Shown here: piece after piece, positions 54,179 to 63,038 of the stretch
How the letters are laid out: every line of letters begins with the position of its first letter
How positions within the stretch are numbered: position 1 is the stretch's first letter
From: Undibacterium parvum
Lineage (GTDB): Bacteria; Pseudomonadota; Gammaproteobacteria; Burkholderiales; Burkholderiaceae_D
DNA: 64,000 bases
Direction of reading: 5' to 3'
NCBI RefSeq assembly: GCF_003955735.1
Contig: NZ_CP034464.1
Coordinates: 3,162,001 to 3,226,000 of the forward strand
Made by a program: the position numbers and the translations under genes
Notes under the pieces: generated by a model
Told to the model about the DNA's origin: nothing
Database searches by the model: none
Seen by the model: only the letters and a program-made list of their open reading frames with translations

Positions 54179-56557
54179 TTATTCAGCTGCCAAGCTGTTG
54201 TTCGATGTACTGCTATGCTTTATTTTACTACGCCGTCGTCTCTTGCTTAGGCTGGCGGCAGGGAAGATCCGCATCGCCAACAGCATGCCCATAACGATGA
54301 CTGCAACTGCCGATGTGTAGAGTAGGCACCAGCGTATGAAGAGTGAGATTTCAGAAATTGGCGCTGTGCGATTTTCGCCCAGGATGAATTGTATGCCAGA
54401 GAAAACCAGCCCGTCTTTGACGATCAAGGTATCTATGCCCTGATTGAGTAAATACCAGCTCAGCGGCAACATGGCCAAGCTCATCAGACCAGGTTTTAGG
54501 TAAGTGCGGGCGCGATACAGATGTTCTGCCATCAAGCTGGCATGCAGTGCCAACAGGATGATTATGGCGAACAAAAAGAGATTGCCATTCGGCGCAATCA
54601 ATTCCACCAGATTGTCGGTAATCGCATTATCGATCACTACTAATTTTGCGGCATACCAGAATGGTGCCAGGAACAAGCTATAGCCGATCAAGCGCGCCAG
54701 TCGATTTGTCTTAGGCAATGCCAAGGCAGCTAAGGTCAGCGGTATCATAAACAGCGAGTACAGTGCGCAATAACGCAAGCTAGATTCCAGAGTTTCCACC
54801 AGCGCCTGCGGCAGCACAGAGAAACGCAGACGCCAGACATCACCCCAATAATCTTCTGTGACCACGCGCCGATACAGGTCTGGCGCACCGATGATTTTAT
54901 TCAACATAATCTCTGGAGTAGCAAAATACAGCAGACCTAGGCTAATCAAGGCCATCGCTAGCAATGCCAAAGGAATCCAAAGCAAGATGTGGCGTTTTTG
55001 TGCATTGCGTCGGATGATTGTTTGTGCCAGCCACCAGGGGGCCATGCCCAACCACAGCAGTACCAGCGAAAAAATACTTGCACCCAGCAAGATTTGGTCA
55101 CCAAAAATTTTTTTGAGATTGTAGGGAATGCCCGGCAGATGGAGCAGTATCCAAAGCGCTAGCGTCAGCGTCAGACTGCTGCCCAGCAGCCAGCGCCAGT
55201 GTGAAGCAGCTGTGGCGGAATTAAGCGGAATCGAGGCCTCCACACGCAAATGCGAGTCCGATGTCTGGGGCGACGGTGTTAAATGAGTCGTCGTATTTTC
55301 TCGCTCAGCCTGCGCGGTCGAGGCTGGCAATACGACTTGATCCTCATCCTGAATCATCGCGGTGCTGGCACTCAGCGCAAATGGGCTCAGCACTAATGCC
55401 ACGATTAAGGGCGTGGTATCGCCATGGTAGCCGACAAAGAATACCCTCAATACTTCCAGTAGGCTTAGTAGCGCCAAGATACCCACTACCCAGATCGTCA
55501 AGAATGATTGTTTGCGTCCAGCGCGCAAACTGCCCGACCACATCATGATACCGATTGCCAATGTCTCAAAGGCGACTGGCGGGATGTCTTTGGTGATGCC
55601 ATGCCATAGTAAATTAGAGAAGGGCGTAAAGGTAAAGCTCGCGTCCCAAGGCTGCGCCCGGTAGGGTGTGAAAATCGTAAGTAGGTAAGTGCTTAGTGCT
55701 AGCCAGAAAATCGCGTGACGCGCCTGGTTTTTCAAGCCAATTTCTAAACCATAAGCAGTGCATAGACCTAAACTTATACCTAGCAGCGTCTCTCTGCGCA
55801 AACTGCCATAGGCGACGAACACCTCCATAAAAATTGCCGCAGCGCCGATGACCATTAGATTGAGTCGGCGTGGTCGCAAGCCATGCACTTTCAATGCTGC
55901 GCAGCCAGCCAGTGTGGCGGCCAGCCAATGTTGGCTTAGCCGCATCAATTCAAATGGCGGCGCAAAGACTGCAGATTTCACATGCTCGCGCAGCAGGCCT
56001 ATATCCAAGGTCGGCACAAAGGGAAAGGATTCATAAAAAAACCAACATAGGACCAGCAGCATAGGAAAATAATCCTGTTGAGGCGCAGCTGTATCGGCGT
56101 GTATTAAGCGTTTTTGCAAGGCACGCCAGACCCTGGCGGCAATCAGCAGGCCGACTCCCATGCCTACCGTATTCCAAAAAGCATCCGACAGCGAAGCGGT
56201 GCGACTGGGCAAATATAGTTGAACTAACTGTATGCCGAAAGCCAAGATCAGGATAGAAAAAAAACTGGCGATGATGCGTGCGCGTAGACTACTAAAACAG
56301 GCGTGTAGCGCAATCCCTAAGGGGACGAAGAGTAAAAAATTATCCAGAACATCGGGGATATTTTGAAATAGATGCCACTCATCGAGAAATCGATCAAACG
56401 GTGCGGGTATCGCCTGAAAATCAAAAGGGAACAGCGATCCGTAAATAATAAATACCACTACAGCCCAAAAAAATACCCAGGCTGGTAGTCGGGATGTCGG
56501 TGATTTTTCTTTGAGCACACCGGTATTTTTTTGTGCTGATGGATGCTTGCTAGACAT
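54179..56557 (-). CDS. Large VanZ-family multi-pass membrane protein
   Basis: A 792-residue integral membrane protein. A VanZ-like domain at about 25-160 (FIIYGSLFPFDF, DVLDNFLLFVPLG and FWNTVGMGVGLLI) is followed by a second VanZ-like half and an unrelated C-terminal half, with about 20 hydrophobic segments in all. VanZ members include teicoplanin-resistance proteins, but many are linked to surface polysaccharide genes. ATG at 56557 (MSSKHPSAQ) avoids overlap with ydcF. The DUF218 gene ydcF lies immediately upstream, same strand. Function is unknown; family assignment is fairly sure. Confidence 0.8.
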   Translation of the reverse strand: MSSKHPSAQKNTGVLKEKSPTSRLPAWVFFWAVVVFIIYGSLFPFDFQAIPAPFDRFLDEWHLFQNIPDVLDNFLLFVPLGIALHACFSSLRARIIASFFSILILAFGIQLVQLYLPSRTASLSDAFWNTVGMGVGLLIAARVWRALQKRLIHADTAAPQQDYFPMLLVLCWFFYESFPFVPTLDIGLLREHVKSAVFAPPFELMRLSQHWLAATLAGCAALKVHGLRPRRLNLMVIGAAAIFMEVFVAYGSLRRETLLGISLGLCTAYGLEIGLKNQARHAIFWLALSTYLLTIFTPYRAQPWDASFTFTPFSNLLWHGITKDIPPVAFETLAIGIMMWSGSLRAGRKQSFLTIWVVGILALLSLLEVLRVFFVGYHGDTTPLIVALVLSPFALSASTAMIQDEDQVVLPASTAQAERENTTTHLTPSPQTSDSHLRVEASIPLNSATAASHWRWLLGSSLTLTLALWILLHLPGIPYNLKKIFGDQILLGASIFSLVLLWLGMAPWWLAQTIIRRNAQKRHILLWIPLALLAMALISLGLLYFATPEIMLNKIIGAPDLYRRVVTEDYWGDVWRLRFSVLPQALVETLESSLRYCALYSLFMIPLTLAALALPKTNRLARLIGYSLFLAPFWYAAKLVVIDNAITDNLVELIAPNGNLFLFAIIILLALHASLMAEHLYRARTYLKPGLMSLAMLPLSWYLLNQGIDTLIVKDGLVFSGIQFILGENRTAPISEISLFIRWCLLYTSAVAVIVMGMLLAMRIFPAASLSKRRRRSKIKHSSTSNNSLAAE

Positions 56558-56586
56558 GGGCAGGGTTCTTTTTTGATTTCTAAAGA

Positions 56587-57372
56587 TTAAGGCTGAGGGC
56601 GGCTCTTTGTATGGAAGAGCCAATACTGGATCAAGCCCAGCCATTCGTGCATCGCATAATTTGATCGTCGCAGACCTTCTACCCCGGGGATAAAACTGAG
56701 TAGCCCGAAATCACTGCTGGAAAAAAATAGAGTCGGTGCTGGTATCGCCACTAAACCCGTTTGATCGAAAGCAAATTTTGCGCGCCGCATATGCATGGCA
56801 TCGGTGACTAAGAGTACGCGGGTAATTCCAGCCTGCTGTAAGATGCGCGCAGAAAATTGCGCGTTTTCGTAAGTATTTCTGGCTTGATCTTCCTGCCATA
56901 AAACTGGGATTGCAAATTCATACTGCAAAGCGCTTGCCATGGCGCTGGCGAGCGAGTCTTTGGCCGGCGATTTACTCCCAAAGCCACCGCTCACTAGGAT
57001 AGGCAAAGCGGTATCTCGATAAAGTTTGGCGGCGTAGCGTATGCGGCCTAAACCTATGTAGTCGGGAATCGCTTGGCCGCCGTATTCGGGGCTATGCTCT
57101 AGTGATCCTGCGCTCAGTATCACGATCGCCTGGGCGCCGGTATTTTTGGTGTCGGGTAAAGCACGCTCCAGATGTTCTAGCGGATACACCAAGAGCCAGG
57201 CACCGGCATTGGTACTGATGAGCAAAAAAATAGAAACAAGGCTAAGGCTTAGCGTCTTTGCCAGACGTGGCCTTGTATTTCTGACTGCATAAGCGATGGC
57301 GAACAACAGCAGCAAACTGAGCGGCGGAGTAATGAGGCTACGAAAAACAGCAATCAGCGTGCCACTGCCCAT
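56587..57372 (-). CDS. YdcF/ElyC-family protein (DUF218)
   Basis: A 261-residue membrane protein with two N-terminal helices (about 8-27, 38-60) and a periplasmic DUF218 domain containing AIVILSAGSLEHSPEYGG, ALPILVSGGFGSKSPA, EDQARNTYENAQFSARIL and LLVTDAMHMRRAKFAFDQTG, the four family blocks. ElyC and SanA relatives affect envelope integrity. It is followed by a large VanZ protein 29 bp downstream. Confidence 0.88.
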   Translation of the reverse strand: MGSGTLIAVFRSLITPPLSLLLLFAIAYAVRNTRPRLAKTLSLSLVSIFLLISTNAGAWLLVYPLEHLERALPDTKNTGAQAIVILSAGSLEHSPEYGGQAIPDYIGLGRIRYAAKLYRDTALPILVSGGFGSKSPAKDSLASAMASALQYEFAIPVLWQEDQARNTYENAQFSARILQQAGITRVLLVTDAMHMRRAKFAFDQTGLVAIPAPTLFFSSSDFGLLSFIPGVEGLRRSNYAMHEWLGLIQYWLFHTKSRPQP

Positions 57373-57586
57373 GGAAACTCTTTCTTGGTGAAGTCCTCAA
57401 GCTACGAGTGTTGTTTGATTTTATGCAATTATATCTTAGTAAATTTGCCCTAAACTGTCCTTTATGCATTTGTCGCGATGCTTTGGCATCTGATGTTTAC
57501 TAGGCGTTATTTGATTTTGCTTGAGAACTCAGGTCTAATTACTTAAGTCTGTAAAATTTCCGCATGGAAAGAAAATAAAAATTGCA

Positions 57587-58447
57587 ATGAAGAAAAATGT
57601 CAAAGCGGCCGCGAGCTTAGAATTGTCCATGGATGCCCTGGTCAAGACCATACGGATACCGGCCCGTCCCAGTCTGTTAATCGATATTCAAGCCGAGTTG
57701 GCACAGCCTGAGCCTAGCCCGAAAAAATTGGCGGCAGTGATTGCCAACGATGTTGCCCTGTCTGCCTCTTTATTGAAATTGACTAACTCGTCTTTTTTTG
57801 GCTTGCGTTTAAAGGCCAAGTCTATCGAGCATGCGGTGAATTTGCTTGGCCTTGAGCAGAGCGCAACGCTGGTGATGGGGATACTGGCGCGCCAGGCGGT
57901 CAATGCGCCAAATAGCGCGCACGAGAAATTTTGGGATTTTTCTAGTAAACGCGCTCAGGCCATGACTTATCTGGCGCGCCATATACCAATTTGTTCGGCC
58001 GATACGGCGCATACCTTTGGTCTGTTTTGCGATATAGGGATGCCCTTGTTATCTGAGCGTTTTCCAGATTACGCCAGCACCTTGGGTCTTGCCAATGCCG
58101 AGTTCGAGCGTAGTTTTACCGAGGTCGAGGATCAAAAGCATAATACCAATCATGCTGCAATCGGTGCCTTGATGGCGCGCACTTGGGGCTTGCCAGAGGA
58201 AATCGTCACCGCGATACTCTTGCATCACGCGTATAGCGAGATGGAGGATGGCGCTACCGATGAAATGGTCAGAGGTCTCATCGCCTTGGCGCTTTTGGCA
58301 GAATATGCGATACAAAAATATCACGGGCAGGAATTGTTTGCCGAATGGGAAAAGGGCGGTGAGCAAGCTTGCCAGTTTCTTGGTATCGGCAACGACGATG
58401 CGGCGGATAGGTTTGATGAGTTACAAGACTTGTTCAATCACAATTAA
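57587..58447 (+). CDS. HDOD domain-containing protein
   Basis: A 286-residue soluble protein with an HDOD domain: MDALVKTIRIPARPSLLIDIQAELAQ, then VIANDVALSASLLKLTNSSFFGL, SIEHAVNLLGLEQSATLVMGI, and AIGALMARTWGLPEEIVTAILLHHAY. It lacks the HD-GYP catalytic signature, so it is more likely a protein-interaction module in signalling, as HDOD proteins usually are. No effector domain is fused. Stand-alone; AAAAT leads the ATG with no strong ribosome binding site. Confidence 0.88.
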   Translation: MKKNVKAAASLELSMDALVKTIRIPARPSLLIDIQAELAQPEPSPKKLAAVIANDVALSASLLKLTNSSFFGLRLKAKSIEHAVNLLGLEQSATLVMGILARQAVNAPNSAHEKFWDFSSKRAQAMTYLARHIPICSADTAHTFGLFCDIGMPLLSERFPDYASTLGLANAEFERSFTEVEDQKHNTNHAAIGALMARTWGLPEEIVTAILLHHAYSEMEDGATDEMVRGLIALALLAEYAIQKYHGQELFAEWEKGGEQACQFLGIGNDDAADRFDELQDLFNHN

Positions 58448-58459
58448 AGCCTGAAAATT

Positions 58460-58654
58460 TTAGTTTCTTCCGCGCAATAGGCGTGCCGGTAGCATGATCA
58501 CGGCACGCAATAATTCAAATACCCCATCGACCGCTATCCCCAGTAATCTAAATGGCAGTAACAGTAGCCAAAACAGCGGATACAGGCAGAGCGCCAGCAA
58601 GGCCAAAGGCCAGCATACAAACAGCAAAATCGAGAACAAAAGTAAGCTCAGCAT
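58460..58654 (-). CDS. Small (64-residue) membrane protein
   Basis: A very hydrophobic 64-residue protein beginning MLSLLLFSILLFVCWPLALL, with a second hydrophobic half (FRLLGIAVDGVFELLRAVIM) and a basic end, PARLLRGRN. One long or two short membrane helices are likely; the second half is amphipathic. It begins 7 bp after another tiny membrane-protein gene (58662-58775), suggesting a two-gene operon. No family was recognised. Composition and operon context argue against chance. Confidence 0.65.
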   Translation of the reverse strand: MLSLLLFSILLFVCWPLALLALCLYPLFWLLLLPFRLLGIAVDGVFELLRAVIMLPARLLRGRN

Positions 58655-58661
58655 GGCGAAC

Positions 58662-58775
58662 TCAGTTGACTATTTGTATCAGCAAATGCTGGCTAAGGAA
58701 TACGCTGGTCGATACAATGATGAGTAAGCCTATCGTCGCGATCAGCAGTCCATCCATGTGTTTGCTTAATTCCAT
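58662..58775 (-). CDS. Tiny (37-residue) single-pass membrane protein
   Basis: A 37-residue frame beginning MELSKHMDGLLIATIGLLII and ending in FLSQHLLIQIVN; one transmembrane helix. GGAGAG lies 5 bases before the ATG, a good ribosome binding site. The stop is 7 bp ahead of the 64-residue membrane protein, same strand. It is below the usual size threshold for gene callers and could easily be missed. Function unknown. Confidence 0.55.
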   Translation of the reverse strand: MELSKHMDGLLIATIGLLIIVSTSVFLSQHLLIQIVN

Positions 58776-58980
58776 GATGCTCTCCATATTGTTATGTTAG
58801 GCCATGTGATTTTCTTAGCCAAACTAGCCGATCACAAGCGATCAGATATAGCTACTGTAGGCGGGGCATAACGCAAACTCCAAGGCTTTGCGACGAGCTG
58901 TCAATTCTCGGGTTTAATCAGAAATGTGGCAGGATAAACGGTGTGCCTATTCAAATAGTAGCAAGCGTGCATCAGCTAGT

Positions 58981-60657
58981 TCAATTCAGGCTGTAGCGAG
59001 TAGACGGACTCTCCTGACCTACGCGATTAATTTTAGAAACCTGCACTTCCTTGAGCGCGCCATGGACGCTATCGTCATTCAGGCTGATACCAGCGTTTGA
59101 GGCGGGCTGGCTAGCGAATACCCAGCCATTTTCGTAACGTTTCCAGACCGCTAGCATACTAAAACCCAGTGTTGGGTCGGGCTCAACGCTGAGTAGTTTT
59201 TGCTTCAGATCGGCGACCAATATCGGTGCCGCCATCGCCTCCTGCGTCAGCCAGGGGCTAGCCGGTACCAAGGCCTGGCTCTGATATTTTTCTGCGCTTA
59301 AGCCTTGCCGGATATTCTTGCGGTTTTGCATCAGCGCCGTGATGCTGAAGTGCACATGACCCTGGCTCTGTGTATGCAAGCCGGGTGCGCGGCTCGCCTC
59401 TATCTGTTGCAAAATTTCTTCAGCAGACCAGGATTTATCTTTATGCGCTAGATTATTCGTAAATAGACCCGGCCAGATATGCCTGCCTTGCGGATTCTGC
59501 GCATGCCAGTAGTCGCGCAAGACAGTAAAACTTTGTGCAGTTTGCGCCATAGGCCAATAGAGTTGCGGTACCAGATAATCGACCCAGCCGCGCTCTAGCC
59601 ATAGTTCTACGTCAGCATATAACTGATCATACTGACTGAAGCCTTTAATCCCGGTCGGCAGGCGGCTAGGTTTGCCTATGCCAAACGGGCTGATGCCAAA
59701 TTTTACCCAGGATTTTTCTTGTCTGATGCTTTGCTGCACTGCTTGAACTAGTTGATTGACATTCTGACGGCGCCAATCAGCCCGCGCTAATTTACCGCCC
59801 TGCTGCTGGTAAGCCAGCCAAGTATCATCGTCAGGAAATGGCAGCGGCTTGCCTTTGGCGTTATTTAATGGATAGGGGTAAAAGTAGTCGTCCATTTGTA
59901 TGCCATCGACGTCATAGCGTTTTACTACATCGCGAATCACGGCCAGCGTATGTTGCATCGCCACTGGTTCGGCTGGATCTAGCCACCACAGATCGCCATA
60001 ACGTTTGATGGCATTACCTGCTATTTTTTTGAAATAGGCCTCGGTGACGGGCGCTTTACCACTCGCGGTTTTCGCACGGTAGGGGTTAAACCATGCATGC
60101 AGCTCAAGTCCACGGGCGTGTGCTTGCTGTATCCAAAACAGCAAAGGATCGTAATATGGCTTGGGCGCTTTGCCTTGTTCACCCGTGAGAAACTCTGACC
60201 ATGGCTCTAGTTCAGAGGCGTACAGCGCATCGGCACTGGGGCGCACTTGCAAGACGATGGCATTGAGTTTGAGTTGGGCCGCAGTGTCTAAAATAGCGAT
60301 GATTTCGGCTTGCTGTTGGGCGCTGCTCAGATTTTTTCGACTCGGCCAATCCAGATTCGAAACCGTTGAGACCCAGGCAGCACGAAACTCGCGCGGTGCC
60401 AATGGCGGCAGGGCAGCGTCGTTTGCGGGCGTAAGTATTATCGTTGAGTTGGCAGTCGTCATTGCCGGCCATGCAGCGACTGTTGGCGAAGTAGTGGAGC
60501 GCGCGTTAGTGCTTGATGTGGTGTTGCAGGCGCTAATGCTCAATAGGGCGCTGACGGCAAGCAAGAGCGCAAATAGACGTGCGAATAATCCAAATAATAA
60601 GGGTAGGTGGGCTGACGGATACTGATGCCTACAGTAACAACTTGAGAGTAAATGCAT
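58981..60657 (-). CDS. GHL10/YngK-family lipoprotein glycoside hydrolase
   Basis: A 558-residue putative outer-membrane lipoprotein hydrolase of the GHL10 (DUF187, YngK-like) family, TIM-barrel type. A long N-terminus precedes a lipobox in LLSISACN. The catalytic part starts EFRAAWVSTVSNLDWPS, with LNAIVLQVRPSADALYASELEPWSEFLTG, ELHAWFNPYRAKTA, DGIQMDDYFYPYP and FGISPFGIG, all typical. Related enzymes act on polysaccharide, perhaps peptidoglycan or exopolysaccharide. The ATG at 60657 is chosen for signal-peptide fit, though its N-region is unusually long. Confidence 0.9.
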   Translation of the reverse strand: MHLLSSCYCRHQYPSAHLPLLFGLFARLFALLLAVSALLSISACNTTSSTNARSTTSPTVAAWPAMTTANSTIILTPANDAALPPLAPREFRAAWVSTVSNLDWPSRKNLSSAQQQAEIIAILDTAAQLKLNAIVLQVRPSADALYASELEPWSEFLTGEQGKAPKPYYDPLLFWIQQAHARGLELHAWFNPYRAKTASGKAPVTEAYFKKIAGNAIKRYGDLWWLDPAEPVAMQHTLAVIRDVVKRYDVDGIQMDDYFYPYPLNNAKGKPLPFPDDDTWLAYQQQGGKLARADWRRQNVNQLVQAVQQSIRQEKSWVKFGISPFGIGKPSRLPTGIKGFSQYDQLYADVELWLERGWVDYLVPQLYWPMAQTAQSFTVLRDYWHAQNPQGRHIWPGLFTNNLAHKDKSWSAEEILQQIEASRAPGLHTQSQGHVHFSITALMQNRKNIRQGLSAEKYQSQALVPASPWLTQEAMAAPILVADLKQKLLSVEPDPTLGFSMLAVWKRYENGWVFASQPASNAGISLNDDSVHGALKEVQVSKINRVGQESPSTRYSLN

Positions 60658-60827
60658 GCGCCGTTTCACTGCTAAACAAAAGAGACTAGATGCTACTGCA
60701 TCGCGCAGCACTACACCAGAGTTTTCCTTAACCCGGCTCAGCTTTTTCGGTCACTTGTTTGGCTCACTTGATTGTGCGCGCGTCGGGCTGAGTGGAGCTG
60801 ATTAAAAAAGAGAATTTTAAAACACGT

Positions 60828-60905
60828 CCTGCCAAGGCGCAGTAGCTATGCGCCTGTTGGCGGCATGCATCCGGTGAGCCGCATAGATACTGCGCCTTGC
60901 GGCAT
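60828..60905. repeat. Dispersed palindromic repeat, copy 6 (compensatory variant)
   Basis: Arms GGCGCAGTAGCTATGCG (60835-60851) and CGCATAGATACTGCGCC (60880-60896) pair with one mismatch. Against the common arms (GCGCATATnCC), several bases have changed on both sides so that pairing is kept. CCTGCCAA flanks the left arm as in copies 2 and 3. Confidence 0.75.
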
Positions 60906-60997
60906 GCCCTTATTAAAACCAATTGAAATGGGCTGCGCTCGCTCTGGGTCAACTGATCTGCTCACACTGCGTTAAGGGTAGACGTATAGGAGAACCC

Positions 60998-61600
60998 ATG
61001 AATAAATTTTTCGCACTCTTAGCACCTTGCGCTTTCATTCTAACTGCTTGTGGTGGCGCCGTTGTGGATGTTGATGTGGTGGATAATCGTCCCATCCCGC
61101 CACAGCAAAGAATTGAATATTTAACCCATCCGACGATTTCAGGTCTGGAGTATTTCAATACGAGTACCGGATCAGATCTGCATTTTACGACTGCCGCTGG
61201 GCGCTATACCGGCTACACCGGGAATGACGTAGTGAGCTTTTATTTAGGCAATATCCTGTTATTTACCATGCCAGGTGAATTGCCAGCTGCATACTCGTCT
61301 TTGTACGAGGCCAGCCGTTACACGGTTTCTAGTCTGCGCAGCGCCACTGCGGTTGAAAATTTGATGGCATTTTTGATGGCGATTGACGACGATGGCAATT
61401 ACCTCAACGGCATACAAATCGCCTATCCGGTGCGGGTCGCTGCTCGTGCTTTAAGAGTCGATTTTAACCAATCAGCTTACAATTTTCGCGCAGATCCAGC
61501 CGTGCAATATGCCACCGCTGTGCTATCAGGAAATACCTTATACGGCGCACGATATTTGCCTTCACCAGCAGACGCAGTTTATGCCTTGCAGGTGCCTTAA
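60998..61600 (+). CDS. Hypothetical lipoprotein
   Basis: A 200-residue lipoprotein: signal MNKFFALLAPCAFILTACGG with lipobox LTAC. The mature part contains ISGLEYFNTSTGSDLHFTTA, GRYTGYTGNDVVSFYLGNILLF and AIDDDGNYLNGIQI. This pattern (GL.Y...G......G.Y....V.F.LG) recalls domains of surface lipoproteins in many gammaproteobacteria and betaproteobacteria, but I cannot name the family. AGGAG lies 6 bases before the ATG. It stands alone between two palindromic repeats. Confidence 0.82.
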   Translation: MNKFFALLAPCAFILTACGGAVVDVDVVDNRPIPPQQRIEYLTHPTISGLEYFNTSTGSDLHFTTAAGRYTGYTGNDVVSFYLGNILLFTMPGELPAAYSSLYEASRYTVSSLRSATAVENLMAFLMAIDDDGNYLNGIQIAYPVRVAARALRVDFNQSAYNFRADPAVQYATAVLSGNTLYGARYLPSPADAVYALQVP

Positions 61601-61686
61601 GTCGCTGCTAACTGAAGATTCGTAACGACTTTTCTGTCAGCCGCCTGCGCTTAACATTCACCATTGGTCAGTTTTCAACTCACCAC

Positions 61687-61771
61687 CCGGCCAGCGCGCA
61701 TATTCCATGCGCTTCTCCGGCCTGCCTGTGCTGTAGCCCGCATGGGATATGCGCCTCCAGCCTGCCTGCTT
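61687..61771. repeat. Dispersed palindromic repeat, copy 7
   Basis: GCGCATATTCCATGCGC (61696-61712) and CGCATGGGATATGCGC (61739-61754) pair with one mismatch, with loop CTTCTCCGGCCTGCC as in copies 1 and 2. It sits between the lipoprotein stop and the Fur box, just upstream of the iron operon. Confidence 0.83.
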
Positions 61772-61798
61772 TGGAAACATGCTGAAACTTGCGCCTCG

Positions 61799-61817
61799 TC
61801 AAATGATAATCATTACT
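61799..61817 (+). promoter_or_regulatory. Fur box upstream of fbpA
   Basis: TCAAATGATAATCATTACT matches the 19-bp Fur consensus at 14 positions, including the full core AATGATAATCATTA. It lies 83 bp before the fbpA start and supports repression by Fe2+-Fur. Confidence 0.88.
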
Positions 61818-61899
61818 ATTTATGTTAATATTGCTGGATAGAGCGACTGTGAAGTTGCTCGCATGAAGTATTAAATTAATATTCTTGTGAGGTGTGCCT

Positions 61900-62913
61900 A
61901 TGAAATTGATGACTCCGATTAAAGCTGGGCTATTTGCCGCAAGTGCAGCCGCTATATCCTTAGCCTCTTTTGCGCAAGCCGAAGAAGTGGTGGTGTATTC
62001 GGCGCGTAATGAACAATTGATCAAACCGTTGTTTGATGCCTACACCAAGCAGACTGGGGTGCAAATTAAATTTGTCACCGATAAAGAAGGTCCTTTGATG
62101 GAACGTCTGAAAGCTGAAGCCGCCAATACGCCTGCCGATATGCTGATCACGGTCGATGCTGGTAATTTGTGGCAGGCCGCCAACCAAGGCTTATTGCAGC
62201 CGGTGGTTTCAACTACTTTGAACGCGAACATCCCTGCGCATTTGCGTGATCCTAAGAATCAGTGGTTTGGCTTGTCAGTGCGCGCACGCACTATCTTCTT
62301 CAATTCCCAAAAATTAAAAGCCACAGATCTGTCTAGCTATGAAGATTTGGCTGATCCTAAATGGAAGGGCAAGCTGTGTCTGCGTACTTCCAAAAAAGTA
62401 TATAACCAGTCTTTGACCGCGATGCTGATAGACGAGCATGGTGAAGCCAAGACCGAACAAATTATCAAGGGCTGGGTAGCGAATCTAGCCACCGATGTGT
62501 TTGCCGATGACACCAAAATGCTGGAGGCGATCGCGGCCGGACAATGTGAAGTTGGTATCGCCAATACGTATTACTATGGTCGCTTGATGGAGAAGAAGCC
62601 GACGCTCCCGATTTCTATTTTCTGGGCCAATCAAAACGCCAAAGGTGTGCACGTGAACGTCTCTGGCGCGGGGATCACCAAGTACGCCAAAAATCGCGCT
62701 GGTGCGCAGAAACTGCTGGAGTGGTTGTCCTCAGATAAAGCGCAAAACCTATTTACTGATCTGGACATGGAGTATCCGGCCAATCCTGCCGTCAAAGCCG
62801 ATCCTAAATTACTGGCCTGGGGTCCGTTTAAACAAAATCTGATCAACGTGAATAAGGCTGGCGAGTTGCAGACAGCAGCGGTCAAGTTGATGGATAGAGC
62901 TGGCTACAAATAA
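61900..62913 (+). CDS. fbpA: Ferric iron ABC transporter substrate-binding protein
   Basis: A periplasmic Fe3+-binding protein (FbpA/AfuA/FutA-type, 337 residues) that delivers iron to an inner-membrane permease. Signal peptide to about residue 26 (SFAQA-EE), then [24 protein letters not shown], the family opening. NTYYYGRL holds the adjacent tyrosines used as iron ligands, and [13 protein letters not shown] follows. GAGG precedes the ATG by 7 bases; the frame is open to a GTG at 61894. A Fur box upstream and a permease downstream confirm the role. Confidence 0.94.
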   Translation: MKLMTPIKAGLFAASAAAISLASFAQAEEVVVYSARNEQLIKPLFDAYTKQTGVQIKFVTDKEGPLMERLKAEAANTPADMLITVDAGNLWQAANQGLLQPVVSTTLNANIPAHLRDPKNQWFGLSVRARTIFFNSQKLKATDLSSYEDLADPKWKGKLCLRTSKKVYNQSLTAMLIDEHGEAKTEQIIKGWVANLATDVFADDTKMLEAIAAGQCEVGIANTYYYGRLMEKKPTLPISIFWANQNAKGVHVNVSGAGITKYAKNRAGAQKLLEWLSSDKAQNLFTDLDMEYPANPAVKADPKLLAWGPFKQNLINVNKAGELQTAAVKLMDRAGYK

Positions 62914-62934
62914 AGCGCGGCTGGTAGTCGATTA

Positions 62935-62967
62935 AAAAAGCGGACCTTGTTCTACGGTTCGCTTTTT
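62935..62967 (+). terminator. Intrinsic terminator/attenuator between fbpA and fbpB
   Basis: AAAAAGCGGACC and GGTTCGCTTTTT pair with one G-U, loop TTGTTCTAC. It would reduce read-through, giving more binding protein than permease. Confidence 0.8.
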
Positions 62968-63038
62968 ACACGTTTAGCTTGCATAAAAAATCAAGCTATT
63001 GCAGTCGCTGCATGTTGAAAAAATAGAATAAAAAATTA

